A stretch of 61,445 bases of DNA, from NCBI GenBank assembly GCA_040757775.1, contig JBFLWQ010000022.1, forward strand, positions 1-61,445. The letters are read 5' to 3'. This document shows, in pieces, positions 1-7,928 of this stretch. The notes below the pieces were generated by a model. That model worked only from the letters and a program-made list of their open reading frames with translations. It was not told where the DNA came from and searched no databases. The stretch comes from Thermodesulfobacteriota bacterium. Lineage in GTDB: Bacteria; Desulfobacterota; UBA8473. A program made the translations under genes and the position numbers. The first letter of the stretch is position 1, and each line of letters starts with the position of its first letter.

Positions 1-85
1 GGTAGTTTTTCCAACACAACTTTACTAAAAACCGCCAAGCTATATTCTCAGTCTTTACGGTATGTTCGAATGATTTTATGTCCAT
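1..85 (-). CDS. Partial transposase N-terminus (IS1595-like), cut by window edge
   Basis: A minus-strand frame opens with ATG at 85 and runs off the left edge after 28 codons, beginning MDIKSFEHTVKTENIAW. The spacing of Trp and Leu residues in the next residues (WRFLVKLCWKNY) resembles the start of IS1595-type transposases, where a W-x-N-x-(F)-C-P zinc ribbon follows; the zinc ribbon would lie outside the window. An imperfect hairpin (CACCAT/ATGGTG, 89-106) sits just upstream. Too little is visible to fix the family; the alternative is an unrelated small protein. Confidence 0.35.
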   Translation of the reverse strand, partial: MDIKSFEHTVKTENIAWRFLVKLCWKNY

Positions 86-422
86 GACACCATTATATTA
101 TGGTGCCAAATCTTTTACAATCACCTAGATTTTGATCATTGGGAAAGACTTTTCCAGATATTTTTCTCCCATAACTTCCAACCAATCCACAATTCATAAA
201 ACTCGGTATATATATAATACTAGGAATAAAGATAATATCATTTTAATGATTTTCATATACCTCAAAAAGTAAAATAATTCAGTAATAATGCGCATAAAAT
301 ATGTCATTGTATTTTTCTTCATAATTTTTGCCTAATGCGGCGTTGACCCGTGCCCGATTTTTGAGGATCCGTGCTGAACGAGGTGTTAGAAATTCTTTTA
401 ATCCCTTAAGAGAGGGCACTAT
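86..422. other. Non-coding edge region, no gene recognised
   Basis: AT-rich stretch with no convincing reading frame. A plus-strand open frame from 328 overlaps the broken minus-strand gene that follows and shows no family resemblance, so it is treated as spurious. A short hairpin at 89-106 could belong to the insertion sequence entering from the left. Confidence 0.4.
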
Positions 423-762
423 TCACCCGCGAAACAAAAATCCGCAGTCACGCTGTAGTGCACTGTACGGACTAATAAGCGTACAGTTCGGACACTCGAT
501 TCCACCTTTAACACGTTTTGGAGTAGCTGACAGGTTCCCCCTCGCGGCTCTAACTCGTCCCGTAACATTGTCTGGAAACTCTTTATCCCTTATTGCCCTT
601 AGTTTATCAATCAATATCCCACTTTCCTCATCTTTTGTAGTATCAAGTATTGTAATTGTACGATTGATTTCTTTGAAATCAGGTTCCTTTTCACCCGCTA
701 TTCTTATTGTATTTTGGAATCTTTGATTCCAGACTATAGATAATTTCCTCTGTCAGTGACAT
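423..762 (-). pseudogene. Frameshifted small protein with degenerate C-terminal zinc ribbon
   Basis: An ATG at 762 opens MSLTEEIIYSLESKIPKYN and hits TGA after 23 codons. A second frame then continues without a break through RIAGEKEPDFKEINR, a segment containing ILDTTKDEESG, and RDKEFPDNVTGRV, ending at 423. Joining the two frames gives a protein of about 110 residues. Its tail reads ECPNCTLISPYSALQRDCGF, which looks like a damaged CPxC...CDCG zinc ribbon (the usual RCDCG has become QRDCG). I do not recognise the N-terminal part. It lies directly downstream of the ParE remnant, so the whole 0.4-1 kb stretch appears to be decaying accessory DNA. Confidence 0.35.
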
Positions 763-777
763 GGTCATCTATCCCGA

Positions 778-953
778 TCACGTTTTCTTTTGATCAGTTC
801 CCTTACCATGTATGCCCGCAAACAACCTGAGCGATTCGATATCAGAAAAAAGAGATTCCAGGAAATAGCTTCCTACGCCCTTTTCTTGTGATTCGTAAAA
901 ATAAAACCCTTCCTTAAAATCTTCTGCACTGATTCAAGGATTCTTATTTTCAT
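778..953 (-). pseudogene. RelE/ParE-type toxin remnant (frameshifted, truncated)
   Basis: From ATG 953 the first frame reads MKIRILES. After a one-base shift another frame continues AEDFKEGFYFYESQEKGVG, then SYFLESLFSDIESLRLFAGI, and ends at TGA 778. This is the typical N-terminal half of a ParE/RelE toxin (acidic helix, FYE..., Y-F-L-E-S-L, then the Leu-rich helix before the missing catalytic Arg/Tyr strand). The toxic C-terminal beta-strands are absent, so it cannot be functional. No ParD partner is visible. What is seen: two abutting frames that together fit one family. Confidence 0.55.
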
Positions 954-1003
954 GAAATTGAATCCTGTATATCTTTTTTGATCTGATCCCAGTAATTGGT
1001 TCG

Positions 1004-1237
1004 TCATACGGTTTTTTGAATCAATTTCTTATCAAGCGTAAGTTCATAGGAGAGAATTGTTTTAATGTTCATCTTTTTCGAAGCGTTAAGAATTTCTATA
1101 CCAACTATTTTATTTTCAGATGTCGTATCTAAGTTAACACCCTCTGATATCTCAACGGCTCCATCAGGTTTCTGATTTCCTAATTTGATATATATGGCGT
1201 CAAACTCGCTATCATAATGGACTCTCATTTTTTCCAT
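1004..1237 (-). CDS. DUF2283 family small protein
   Basis: A 77-residue protein with the DUF2283 signature: MRVHYDSEFDAIYIKL near the start, then V-E-I-S-E-G-V-N-L-D and a K-I-V-G-I-E-I-L-N-A-S segment. The family is common in bacterial and archaeal accessory regions and has no assigned biochemical function. It overlaps the upstream DUF4258 gene by 13 bp, and the two are often found as a pair, which suggests toxin-antitoxin-like coupling (inference). ATG at 1237 was kept, but an ATG three codons later, preceded by GGATGG, is an equally good start. Confidence 0.7.
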   Translation of the reverse strand: MEKMRVHYDSEFDAIYIKLGNQKPDGAVEISEGVNLDTTSENKIVGIEILNASKKMNIKTILSYELTLDKKLIQKTV

Positions 1238-1452
1238 CCTTTCTTCAGTGGATAATTTGTTATTACGGTCACTGTATCACCTTCAATAGAGAAAACAATT
1301 TTCAACGGATACGAAATTCCAGCAAAATCTCTTATGATCTCATGTTCGCCATGGGGTAAATTCATTCTTGCCAAAATATCTTTTACCGTTGACTCAGGAA
1401 TTCCGTAAAGTTTTGCTCGCCTTTTAGCATAACGTGAGAATTTTATATACAT
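1225..1452 (-). CDS. DUF4258 family small protein, putative toxin-like partner
   Basis: A 75-residue basic protein: MYIKFSRYAKRRAKLYGI, then a short Glu/Ser/Val helix, an HGEHEIIRDF segment and a final strand TVTVITNYPLKKGWKK. This pattern fits DUF4258, a small alpha/beta fold related to RelE-like proteins. It is the first gene of a two-gene unit with the DUF2283 gene (13 bp overlap). The arrangement (basic small protein plus acidic small protein, translationally coupled, next to toxin debris) fits a toxin-antitoxin-type module, but no activity can be inferred from sequence. Confidence 0.65.
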   Translation of the reverse strand: MYIKFSRYAKRRAKLYGIPESTVKDILARMNLPHGEHEIIRDFAGISYPLKIVFSIEGDTVTVITNYPLKKGWKK

Positions 1453-1536
1453 AAAATATTACCTAATTCCCTACTACATCGCCTGGCAAACATCACTTTT
1501 GGAAATTTTATACTTATTGGTAATGAGAGTCAAATA

Positions 1537-1669
1537 TGATGGTCTCGCAAAAAGTCCTGTTTTGTCATTCCGAGGAGCGCAAGAAACGAGGAATCTTTAA
1601 TGATATCAGATTTCTCGCTGTCGCTCGAAATGACACGGGGCCGGTTTTCGACTTTTACGAACACATCAA
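1537..1669. repeat. MITE-like element with TGATG...CATCA terminal inverted repeats
   Basis: The left end TGATGGTCTCGCAAAAAGTC and right end GACTTTTACGAACACATCA form imperfect terminal inverted repeats. They match the ends of the elements at 17055-17230 and 29901-30075. Inside is a second inverted repeat, GTCATTCCGAG...CTCGAAATGAC, also seen in the repeat at 17260-17350. The right end abuts the stop region of the glcD-like gene and may serve as its transcription end. Confidence 0.5.
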
Positions 1670-1672
1670 AAG

Positions 1673-3052
1673 CTAATCCAGAAATATCTTTCCCGGATTA
1701 AGGACATTATTGGGATCGAAAGCCTTCTTTATCCTTCTCATTACCTCAACTCCAAGATCACCCAACTCCATCCTGAGATAGGGGGCTTTCGTAACACCAA
1801 TGCCATGCTCCCCGGATATAGTTCCTCCCAGGTCCAACGTAGCCTGAAATATCTCTTTTACAGCCTCATGTGCCCTATTTACCTCTTCTTCTCTCCTCTT
1901 ATCTATCATTATATTGACATGGATATTGCCATCTCCTGCATGTCCGAAGTTAACAATATCTAACTCTAATCTCTTTGCAATCTCATTGATCTTTCTCAAG
2001 ATATCCGGTATTTTGCTACGGGGGACTGTGATATCTTCATTGATCTTTGTGGGCTTTAACTTAAGTAAAGAAGGGGATATAGCCCTTCTTGCCCTCCACA
2101 GATTTTCTTCGCTCTCCTCATCTTCGGCAATCTCCACTCTACTTGCCCCATATTCCATACATATCTCCTGGATTCTGATTGCATCCCTGTCCACTATATA
2201 TGAATCACCATCTACCTCTAAAAGCAGAATAGCTTCAGCCGCTACAGGCAAGCCAATATTAAGAAAATCTTCCACACAGACAATAGCTGAATGATCCATG
2301 AATTCAAGGGCGGAGGGGATAATCTTTGAAGCGGTTATCCCGGTAACAGTACGGGCTGCATCCTCAAGTTTGTAATAAATCGCCAGGAGGGTCTTCTTGG
2401 ATGCAGGCAGGGGGAGTAACTTAACTATAATTTTGGTAATAACCCCCAGGGTGCCTTCGGAGCCAACCATTAGCTTTGTGAAATCATAGCCAACTACTCC
2501 CTTTACCGTCTGAACCCCTGTGGATACAATCTCCCCTGTAGGCAAAACTACCTCCAGACCTATAACGTAGTCTTTGGTTACACCATACTTCACTGCTCTG
2601 GGTCCCCCAGCACACTCGGCAACATTTCCACCCAGAGTGGAGAATTTTAAACTGGCTGGATCTGGAGGATAAAAAAGCCCCAGCTTTTCTACCTCTTTTT
2701 GAAAATTTCCAGTTACCACTCCAGGTTCTACAAAGGCTATGAGATTTTCTGTATCGATCTCTATAATCCTGTTAAACCTGACCATCACCAGTACCAATCC
2801 CCCCTCCACCGGCAGGGTTCCACCAGTGAATCCAGAGCCAGCGCCTCTTGGGATAACAGGGAATTTTTCTTCATTGGCAAGTTTAAGAATATCTGAGATT
2901 TCCTGAACATTACCAGGAAAAACAACCAGATCAGGAAGGTAACTCTGATTGGTAGCGTCATAGCTATAACAGACCCTCTCTTCCGGTTCAGAGTGAACAT
3001 GCTCCTTACCTGCAATCCTTTTTATCTTATCAACAACCCTCTTTTCTATCAT
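1673..3052 (-). CDS. FAD-linked oxidase, GlcD / D-lactate dehydrogenase type
   Basis: A 459-residue flavoprotein of the vanillyl-alcohol-oxidase superfamily, the usual length for GlcD/D-lactate dehydrogenases. The N-terminal PP-loop FAD domain shows PVIPRGAGSGFTGGTLPVEG around residues 64-83 and a conserved STLGGNVAECAGG segment. The C-terminal substrate domain has FGHAGDGNIHVNIM and GTISGEHGIGVTKAPYL, which carry the conserved His residues. It oxidises a 2-hydroxy acid such as D-lactate or glycolate. It starts 5 bp after the LarA-type racemase gene, so the two are almost certainly co-transcribed. Together they could interconvert lactate enantiomers and feed one into oxidation (inference). 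No GlcE, GlcF or Etf genes are adjacent, so its electron acceptor is unknown. Confidence 0.88.
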   Translation of the reverse strand: MIEKRVVDKIKRIAGKEHVHSEPEERVCYSYDATNQSYLPDLVVFPGNVQEISDILKLANEEKFPVIPRGAGSGFTGGTLPVEGGLVLVMVRFNRIIEIDTENLIAFVEPGVVTGNFQKEVEKLGLFYPPDPASLKFSTLGGNVAECAGGPRAVKYGVTKDYVIGLEVVLPTGEIVSTGVQTVKGVVGYDFTKLMVGSEGTLGVITKIIVKLLPLPASKKTLLAIYYKLEDAARTVTGITASKIIPSALEFMDHSAIVCVEDFLNIGLPVAAEAILLLEVDGDSYIVDRDAIRIQEICMEYGASRVEIAEDEESEENLWRARRAISPSLLKLKPTKINEDITVPRSKIPDILRKINEIAKRLELDIVNFGHAGDGNIHVNIMIDKRREEEVNRAHEAVKEIFQATLDLGGTISGEHGIGVTKAPYLRMELGDLGVEVMRRIKKAFDPNNVLNPGKIFLD

Positions 3053-3057
3053 CTTCG

Positions 3058-4365
3058 CTACGCTGCTCCCCTGACCATTGGTAAGACACTCCCACCATCC
3101 GGAATAATATATGTAGAGGGAGTTTTTCCTAGCATTTCATAAGCCATAGAGACCGCTTGATCTATTGAATCCGCTGGAATTATAGACATCCTCTCCACAT
3201 CTTCACTGGCAAGCTCAGAGATCAGGATAATTTTCACCTTCTTTGCCTTAATCAAAGTAGAGAAAGCCGTCTGTCCATTAATCTCAAAATTTCCCCTGAG
3301 GGCACTCTCAAAATCCATAAGATCATCATATATAAACCAATTGAGGAAAGTGGAATTGCCAAAACCCTCAGAACACTCTGCTAAAACAATCATTATCCCG
3401 TTGTCTTTAAGGATATTTATTGCATAGTCAATGCTTTTGTGTGCCTGGATAAAATTGATGTCCTTGGGAAAGCCCCCACAGCTAACGATAACAAGATCGG
3501 CCTTCTCATTAAATTCAGGGCTAAAGTTACTTAAGAGAAAATTGCATCCCTGCTGGTGGGCCGATAAATAATCACCTGCAACTACTTCTATTATCTCTTT
3601 AGTTGGGGACAGGATTGTATTGAAGAGAAATACATAATCCAACATCCCACAAGCCTGGATCATGGCATGGTGAAAGGGATTTCCCTTAAGTACCCCGGTC
3701 TTTACCATGTGGTGTCTCCCTCCAACCTCGGGCGGATTCAAAGCCAGAAGATGTAAATCAAGACAGCTATCGAATGAAGCCACTCCCGGCATAATGCCCT
3801 TTCTGCCTCCTCCAAAACCTGCCAGGTAATGGAATCCTATGGTTCCCGTTAGAATGACCTTATCAGCCTCTGCTACCAGCCTGCTTACTTCAACCCTTGT
3901 ACCCATATCGGTTTTACCTAAAGGGACAAGATTCTTTGAATCAAAGGCATTATGATCACAGACGTTAATCCGTTTATAGACTTCATCTCCAACTATTACC
4001 CTGTGTTCCAGTGGTAGTTGCTGCCGATGAATCCCCAGGGCAAAGACAATATTAATGTCTTTATCGCTTATACCAATCCTGTTCAACCTGTTAATCATGA
4101 TAGGAAGGTATATCTCGCTTCCTGTATAACGGGTAATGTCGGAGGCAACCACAGTTATTTTCTCGCCTCCCCGGAATATCTCGTCAAAAGGTGGGCTGCC
4201 AGTGGGGGTATTCAATACAGAGTCAATGAGTCCAAAAGTATTTACAGGAGGATGGATTTCTCCTGGGGTAACAATTCCCAGCAAATTATCGGATGGTATA
4301 TTAAAGGAGAGAACCTTTCTGCCATATCTCAGAGTGATAAGACGTTCTTTCATACAATTGGACAC
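3058..4365 (-). CDS. larA: LarA family nickel-pincer lactate racemase (DUF2088)
   Basis: A 435-residue LarA homologue. All residues known to hold the nickel-pincer nucleotide in lactate racemase are present with matching spacing: GIHRQ (His113), FHYLAGFGGGRKG (His179, Lys189) and a His at 205. All are offset by five from the classical positions 108, 174, 184 and 200. Family members racemise lactate or other 2-hydroxy acids, so the substrate is not certain. The larB, larC and larE cofactor-synthesis genes are not in this window. The frame opens with GTG at 4365; an ATG four codons later is possible. It lies between selA (14 bp gap) and the glcD-like gene (5 bp). Confidence 0.85.
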   Translation of the reverse strand: MSNCMKERLITLRYGRKVLSFNIPSDNLLGIVTPGEIHPPVNTFGLIDSVLNTPTGSPPFDEIFRGGEKITVVASDITRYTGSEIYLPIMINRLNRIGISDKDINIVFALGIHRQQLPLEHRVIVGDEVYKRINVCDHNAFDSKNLVPLGKTDMGTRVEVSRLVAEADKVILTGTIGFHYLAGFGGGRKGIMPGVASFDSCLDLHLLALNPPEVGGRHHMVKTGVLKGNPFHHAMIQACGMLDYVFLFNTILSPTKEIIEVVAGDYLSAHQQGCNFLLSNFSPEFNEKADLVIVSCGGFPKDINFIQAHKSIDYAINILKDNGIMIVLAECSEGFGNSTFLNWFIYDDLMDFESALRGNFEINGQTAFSTLIKAKKVKIILISELASEDVERMSIIPADSIDQAVSMAYEMLGKTPSTYIIPDGGSVLPMVRGAA

Positions 4366-4379
4366 TATAATAAATACTG

Positions 4380-5801
4380 TTAACTGTTAACTGTTAACAT
4401 CTTAATCGCTTTTTCAATTATCTTTGCTTCGCCTTCCTGTAATGTCCGTACATCTAAAAGGAGCCGGGCATCATCTATCCTGGCTATAATAGGGGGGTCG
4501 TAATTTCTTAAGCCCTCCTCTAAGCTCTCAATAGACATGTGGACGGGTTTTATGGAAATCACTTTGGTAGGGAGATCTTGCAGGGGAAGGGCTCCGCCAC
4601 CTGCCCTGGAACTATCGTCCTTAATCTCTATCTGGAAATTCCCGGAACTCTCCTTTCTCAACCTGCGATAGAGACTCTTTGCCCTCTTCTCTATTTCCTG
4701 CAAGGGCATTGTTAACATCCGAAGGGTTGGAATTTCCTCAACTGCTCTTTCCTCTTCCATATATATACGGAGGGTACTCTCCAGAGCAGCAAGGGTAAGT
4801 TTATCTATTCGAAGTGCCCGGTTAAGGGGATTCTCCTTAATCTTCCCTATTACCTCTTCTCTTCCCAGAATTATACCTGCTTGAGGGCCTCCCAGAAGTT
4901 TATCCCCGCTGAAGGTAACCACATCCACACCCTTACTGATTGCCTCTTGCACTGTCGGTTCTTTTGTTAAACCATATTGCCCCAGATCTATCAGACATCC
5001 GCTTCCAAGGTCATCCATTACAGGCAGGGAAAACTCCCTTCCCATCTCTACCAGTTCTTCAAGTTCAACTTCAGATGTAAATCCGACGATTTGAAAATTG
5101 CTGGTATGCACCTTTAAAAGCAAAGCGGTATCATCGGTTATGGCTCTCCTGTAGTCTATTAAGTGGGTCTTATTGGTTGTACCAACTTCCACCAGCCTGG
5201 CTCCACTGCTTCTCATAACATCGGGGATTCGAAAGGATCCACCTATCTCCACCAGCTGTCCCCTCGATACGATAACCTCTCGCCCCCTTGCTATGGTATT
5301 GAGGGCTAAAAGGACAGCTCCGGCATTATTGTTAACCACCAACGCTGCCTCTGCACCTGTAAGTTCGCACAGAATATTCTCCACATGAGAGTAACGGGAC
5401 CCCCTTTTACCTTCCTTTAAGTTGTATTCTAAATTGGAAAAGTTGGAAGCAACCGTTACCAGGTTTTGCAACACCTCAGGGGTTAATAAAGACCTCCCCA
5501 GATTAGTATGCAGGATAACCCCTGTGGCATTAATTACTCTCCTTAAACTCAATTGCCCCATAGTAGAAATCATTTCTGATACCCTCTTGCAAAAGTATTC
5601 GAGGCTTAAACCCTCCTCAGGGAGTATATTGAAATCAGAAGACAATATCCCTACCCGCTCTTCCTCTATCACCTGTTGAACCGTCCTCAACACCAACCAA
5701 CGGGGATATTTTTCAAGGAGTTCCTTAACTTGAATTTGCTGAATCATTTTATCAACAGAGGGAAGCATCCTCAAGTATTTCTGTCTGTCTTTTTCTTTCA
5801 T
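4380..5801 (-). CDS. selA: L-seryl-tRNA(Sec) selenium transferase
   Basis: A 473-residue PLP enzyme that converts seryl-tRNA(Sec) to selenocysteinyl-tRNA(Sec) using selenophosphate. The PLP lysine is Lys301 in TFSGDKLLGGPQAGI. The N-terminal tRNA-binding helical region, the NATGVILHTNLGRS segment and the DLGSG motif are all present. ATG at 5801 is preceded by a GGGGG-rich ribosome-binding site. The last codons contain a triple GTTAACA repeat that carries over the stop into the larA leader. Its presence shows that this genome decodes UGA as selenocysteine, which matters for hdrA at 34443-36413. selB, selC and selD were not seen. Confidence 0.93.
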   Translation of the reverse strand: MKEKDRQKYLRMLPSVDKMIQQIQVKELLEKYPRWLVLRTVQQVIEEERVGILSSDFNILPEEGLSLEYFCKRVSEMISTMGQLSLRRVINATGVILHTNLGRSLLTPEVLQNLVTVASNFSNLEYNLKEGKRGSRYSHVENILCELTGAEAALVVNNNAGAVLLALNTIARGREVIVSRGQLVEIGGSFRIPDVMRSSGARLVEVGTTNKTHLIDYRRAITDDTALLLKVHTSNFQIVGFTSEVELEELVEMGREFSLPVMDDLGSGCLIDLGQYGLTKEPTVQEAISKGVDVVTFSGDKLLGGPQAGIILGREEVIGKIKENPLNRALRIDKLTLAALESTLRIYMEEERAVEEIPTLRMLTMPLQEIEKRAKSLYRRLRKESSGNFQIEIKDDSSRAGGGALPLQDLPTKVISIKPVHMSIESLEEGLRNYDPPIIARIDDARLLLDVRTLQEGEAKIIEKAIKMLTVNS

Positions 5802-5840
5802 AAAACCCCCACTTAAAAAGTTAGTCGCTTCATAACAAAA

Positions 5841-6449
5841 TCAACACATAGAAATCATTTCATATATCCCTCTCCTGATCATCATAACCGCTAATGCTGC
5901 AAGCAATACACTGACCACCTTGCCAAAGGCTTTTGCCCCGCCCTCACCCATTATCTTTATGATGTAGGCAGAATTTAAAAATACGAACCATACAAGGAGA
6001 AGGTTCAGAACCAATGAGAGGATAGTTGGCAAGTAACTATATAAATCCACGGAGATAATGATTGTGGTAAGGACTGCCGGACCAACTATTAACGGCATAC
6101 CAAGGGGAACAACACCCAGGGTGGAACTGGTTAATCTGCTGGTCTTTTGGGGAAAAAGTAAGTCAGTGGTAGCAATTATCAACAGGATTATACCACCTGC
6201 AATCTTAAAGTCAGATATTGAAATACCCAAAACCTTGAAAATAAATTTCCCGATAGCAAGAAAACCCATACTTACAGCAAAGGAAGTCATAATGCTCTGT
6301 TTTACTATCTTCCTTCTTTCACCAGTCCCTATCTCCTCGGTTAACGATATAAATATAGGAAGGATTCCAACTACATCTATTGCTATAAAGATTGGTATAA
6401 GTGCTAACAGGTAGTTTGTCCAATTTTCGGTTTGGAAGAGGGTGACCAT
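5841..6449 (-). CDS. MarC family integral membrane protein
   Basis: A 202-residue membrane protein with about six hydrophobic segments and the MarC/UPF0056 features: an N-terminal F-I-A-I-D-V-V-G-I-L-P-I-F segment, a G-G-I-I-L-L-I-I-A-T helix, and the PLGMPLIVGPAVLTT motif. The function of the family is unresolved; older links to multiple antibiotic resistance have not held up. It lies 39 bp upstream of selA on the same strand and may be the first gene of the marC-selA-larA-glcD transcript. Confidence 0.85.
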   Translation of the reverse strand: MVTLFQTENWTNYLLALIPIFIAIDVVGILPIFISLTEEIGTGERRKIVKQSIMTSFAVSMGFLAIGKFIFKVLGISISDFKIAGGIILLIIATTDLLFPQKTSRLTSSTLGVVPLGMPLIVGPAVLTTIIISVDLYSYLPTILSLVLNLLLVWFVFLNSAYIIKIMGEGGAKAFGKVVSVLLAALAVMMIRRGIYEMISMC

Positions 6450-6490
6450 TATGAATCCTCGTCAATACTGCTCAGTTCATGCTGAAAAAT

Positions 6491-6669
6491 GAAAAGTTTC
6501 CTTTGAAGCAAACATGAGCAGGATTTTTGGGGTACCCATCTTGACGAAGCGGAAGACAAGCATTTTCAGGTGTTTGACCCGCCAGAGGCGGGGAGTTCAT
6601 GAAAATGCCTGAAGCGAATCATAGATGGGTCAAAAATACTGCACTAGAGAGCGGAAAAGGGAACTTTTC
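6491..6669. repeat. Fold-back element, nested inverted repeats of about 179 bp
   Basis: Nested complementary arms are visible: GAAAAGTTTCC (6491) with GGGAACTTTTC (6659), ACCCATCT (6534) with AGATGGGT (6623), GCATTTTCA (6560) with TGAAAATGC (6600), and the central CCCGCCAGAGGCGGG (6578-6592). The right arm overlaps the rpe stop codon by about ten bases. The centre belongs to the dispersed TCCGCC-N3-GGCGGA family. Related text (AGGAACTTTTCAG) recurs near 30850. It may be a MITE or a bidirectional RNA hairpin between rpe and marC. Confidence 0.5.
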
Positions 6670-7297
6670 AGGACGAATTTCTTAGAAACGCCTCATAGCT
6701 TTCCTTTGGATCCGGCTGCAGGAAGATACGGCTCCCAACACATGCATAATCCACCCCCGCTGCCTTCACCTTCTTTATATTATCAAGGCTAATCCCGCCA
6801 TCTATCCCGATAAAGGCAGACAGAAATTGAGAGCGAAAACGCCTTATCTCATCAAGCACCCCGGGTATGAAAGGACTGCCATAAAAACCAGGATCAACTG
6901 ATAGAAACAAAAAAGAACCAACCTGCGGTACTAAAGACTGAAATTCTGAAATGGCGGTCTTTGGGTTTACAGCCAGACCTGCTTCCATACCCAACTTCCT
7001 GATATTAGAGATAACATTCTCTGGGTCTGGATCTGCCTCAAAATGGAAGATAACCTTTTTAGTCCCCATGGATTTAAGAGAGGCAAGATAACTATTGGGT
7101 TCTTTCACCATTAAATGTGCCTCCATATCTAAAGGTATTTTCACCCCCATTAAAGCATCCAAAGATATACTCTTTGAAGGGACAAAAACCCCATCCATAA
7201 AGTCAACCTGAACATAATCCGTGAACCCCTTAGCAATATCTATCATATTCTGAAAGTCATCTAATTTATCAGTCAAAATAGCCGGAACAATCCTCAT
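6668..7297 (-). CDS. rpe: Ribulose-phosphate 3-epimerase family protein
   Basis: A 209-residue TIM barrel. Rpe landmarks in order are VPAIL at the start, QVDFMDGVFVP (metal-site Asp, residues 30-40), EAHLMV (metal His), HFEAD, GLAVNPKT, LSVDPGFYG, GIDGGI (second metal Asp) and CVGSRIF (phosphate loop). It interconverts ribulose-5-phosphate and xylulose-5-phosphate in the pentose phosphate pathway. The sequence is somewhat divergent from textbook Rpe (for example SKSISLDAL where NLTFG is usual), so a related epimerase role is possible. It is a single gene, separated from marC by the fold-back element. Confidence 0.82.
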   Translation of the reverse strand: MRIVPAILTDKLDDFQNMIDIAKGFTDYVQVDFMDGVFVPSKSISLDALMGVKIPLDMEAHLMVKEPNSYLASLKSMGTKKVIFHFEADPDPENVISNIRKLGMEAGLAVNPKTAISEFQSLVPQVGSFLFLSVDPGFYGSPFIPGVLDEIRRFRSQFLSAFIGIDGGISLDNIKKVKAAGVDYACVGSRIFLQPDPKESYEAFLRNSS

Positions 7298-7410
7298 TAT
7301 TCCTATTTCTCCTTCCTGTAGATTTCAGACAAACTTAACTCTTTATCTGACTCTTTTTGCCTAAAGGAGGTAGAGTTGTTAGGCAACTTTTTGAGTCATG
7401 GTTGCTCTTG

Positions 7411-7821
7411 TTATGTGCAAATTAATATCATGGCTACCAACCCCAGAACAATCCCCAAGCCCTGTTTTATTGAGATGGATTCATTTAGGAAAATCATTGC
7501 TAATACAATAGCAATAACAGGATAGAGAGCTGACAATACTGCGATTAATGAAATTGGTCCCTTTGAAGCAGCATAAAGAAAGCATAGAGCTCCAGTAAAC
7601 CCCAAAATACCTGTCGTTGTTGCCAACAAAACCCCTTTAGGGTGAATATCAGGTTTAAATTTTAAAGAGAATAATACAATTATAGCAACTAACATGCCAC
7701 CCATGACTTCGAAAAGTATTGCGCTCTTTGGGCTAATATATTTTGTGGTAATCTTAGGAATAAAGCTCCACAAACCCCATAAAACAAATGCTCCAAAAGT
7801 GGGTATTAACCACTGTTTCAT
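7411..7821 (-). CDS. Single-domain EamA/DMT-family transporter
   Basis: A 136-residue membrane protein of four to five hydrophobic segments corresponding to one EamA unit: W-G-L-W-S-F-I-P-K near the start, G-I-L-G-F-T-G-A-L-C-F in the middle, the conserved ALYPVIAIVLAMIFLNE helix and a final G-L-V-A-M helix. Single-domain members probably dimerise like small multidrug resistance proteins. The substrate is unknown. It stands alone between rpe (113 bp) and the P-type ATPase (107 bp). Confidence 0.8.
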   Translation of the reverse strand: MKQWLIPTFGAFVLWGLWSFIPKITTKYISPKSAILFEVMGGMLVAIIVLFSLKFKPDIHPKGVLLATTTGILGFTGALCFLYAASKGPISLIAVLSALYPVIAIVLAMIFLNESISIKQGLGIVLGLVAMILICT

Positions 7822-7928
7822 AGTAATCTCCTTACCATAATTAATTATACATAATACTTACTTACCCTGCTGACAAACATCACTATTGAAAAGATATATG
7901 TAATATTAACCTAGACTCCGGATAAACG

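Noticed and set aside
328-726. 132-codon plus-strand frame at the left edge
   Set aside because: It overlaps a better-supported broken minus-strand gene and shows no family features; composition looks like a shadow frame.
778-780. TGA ending the ParE remnant as a possible Sec codon
   Set aside because: No family Cys is expected there, downstream text does not continue the family, and the gene already has a frameshift.
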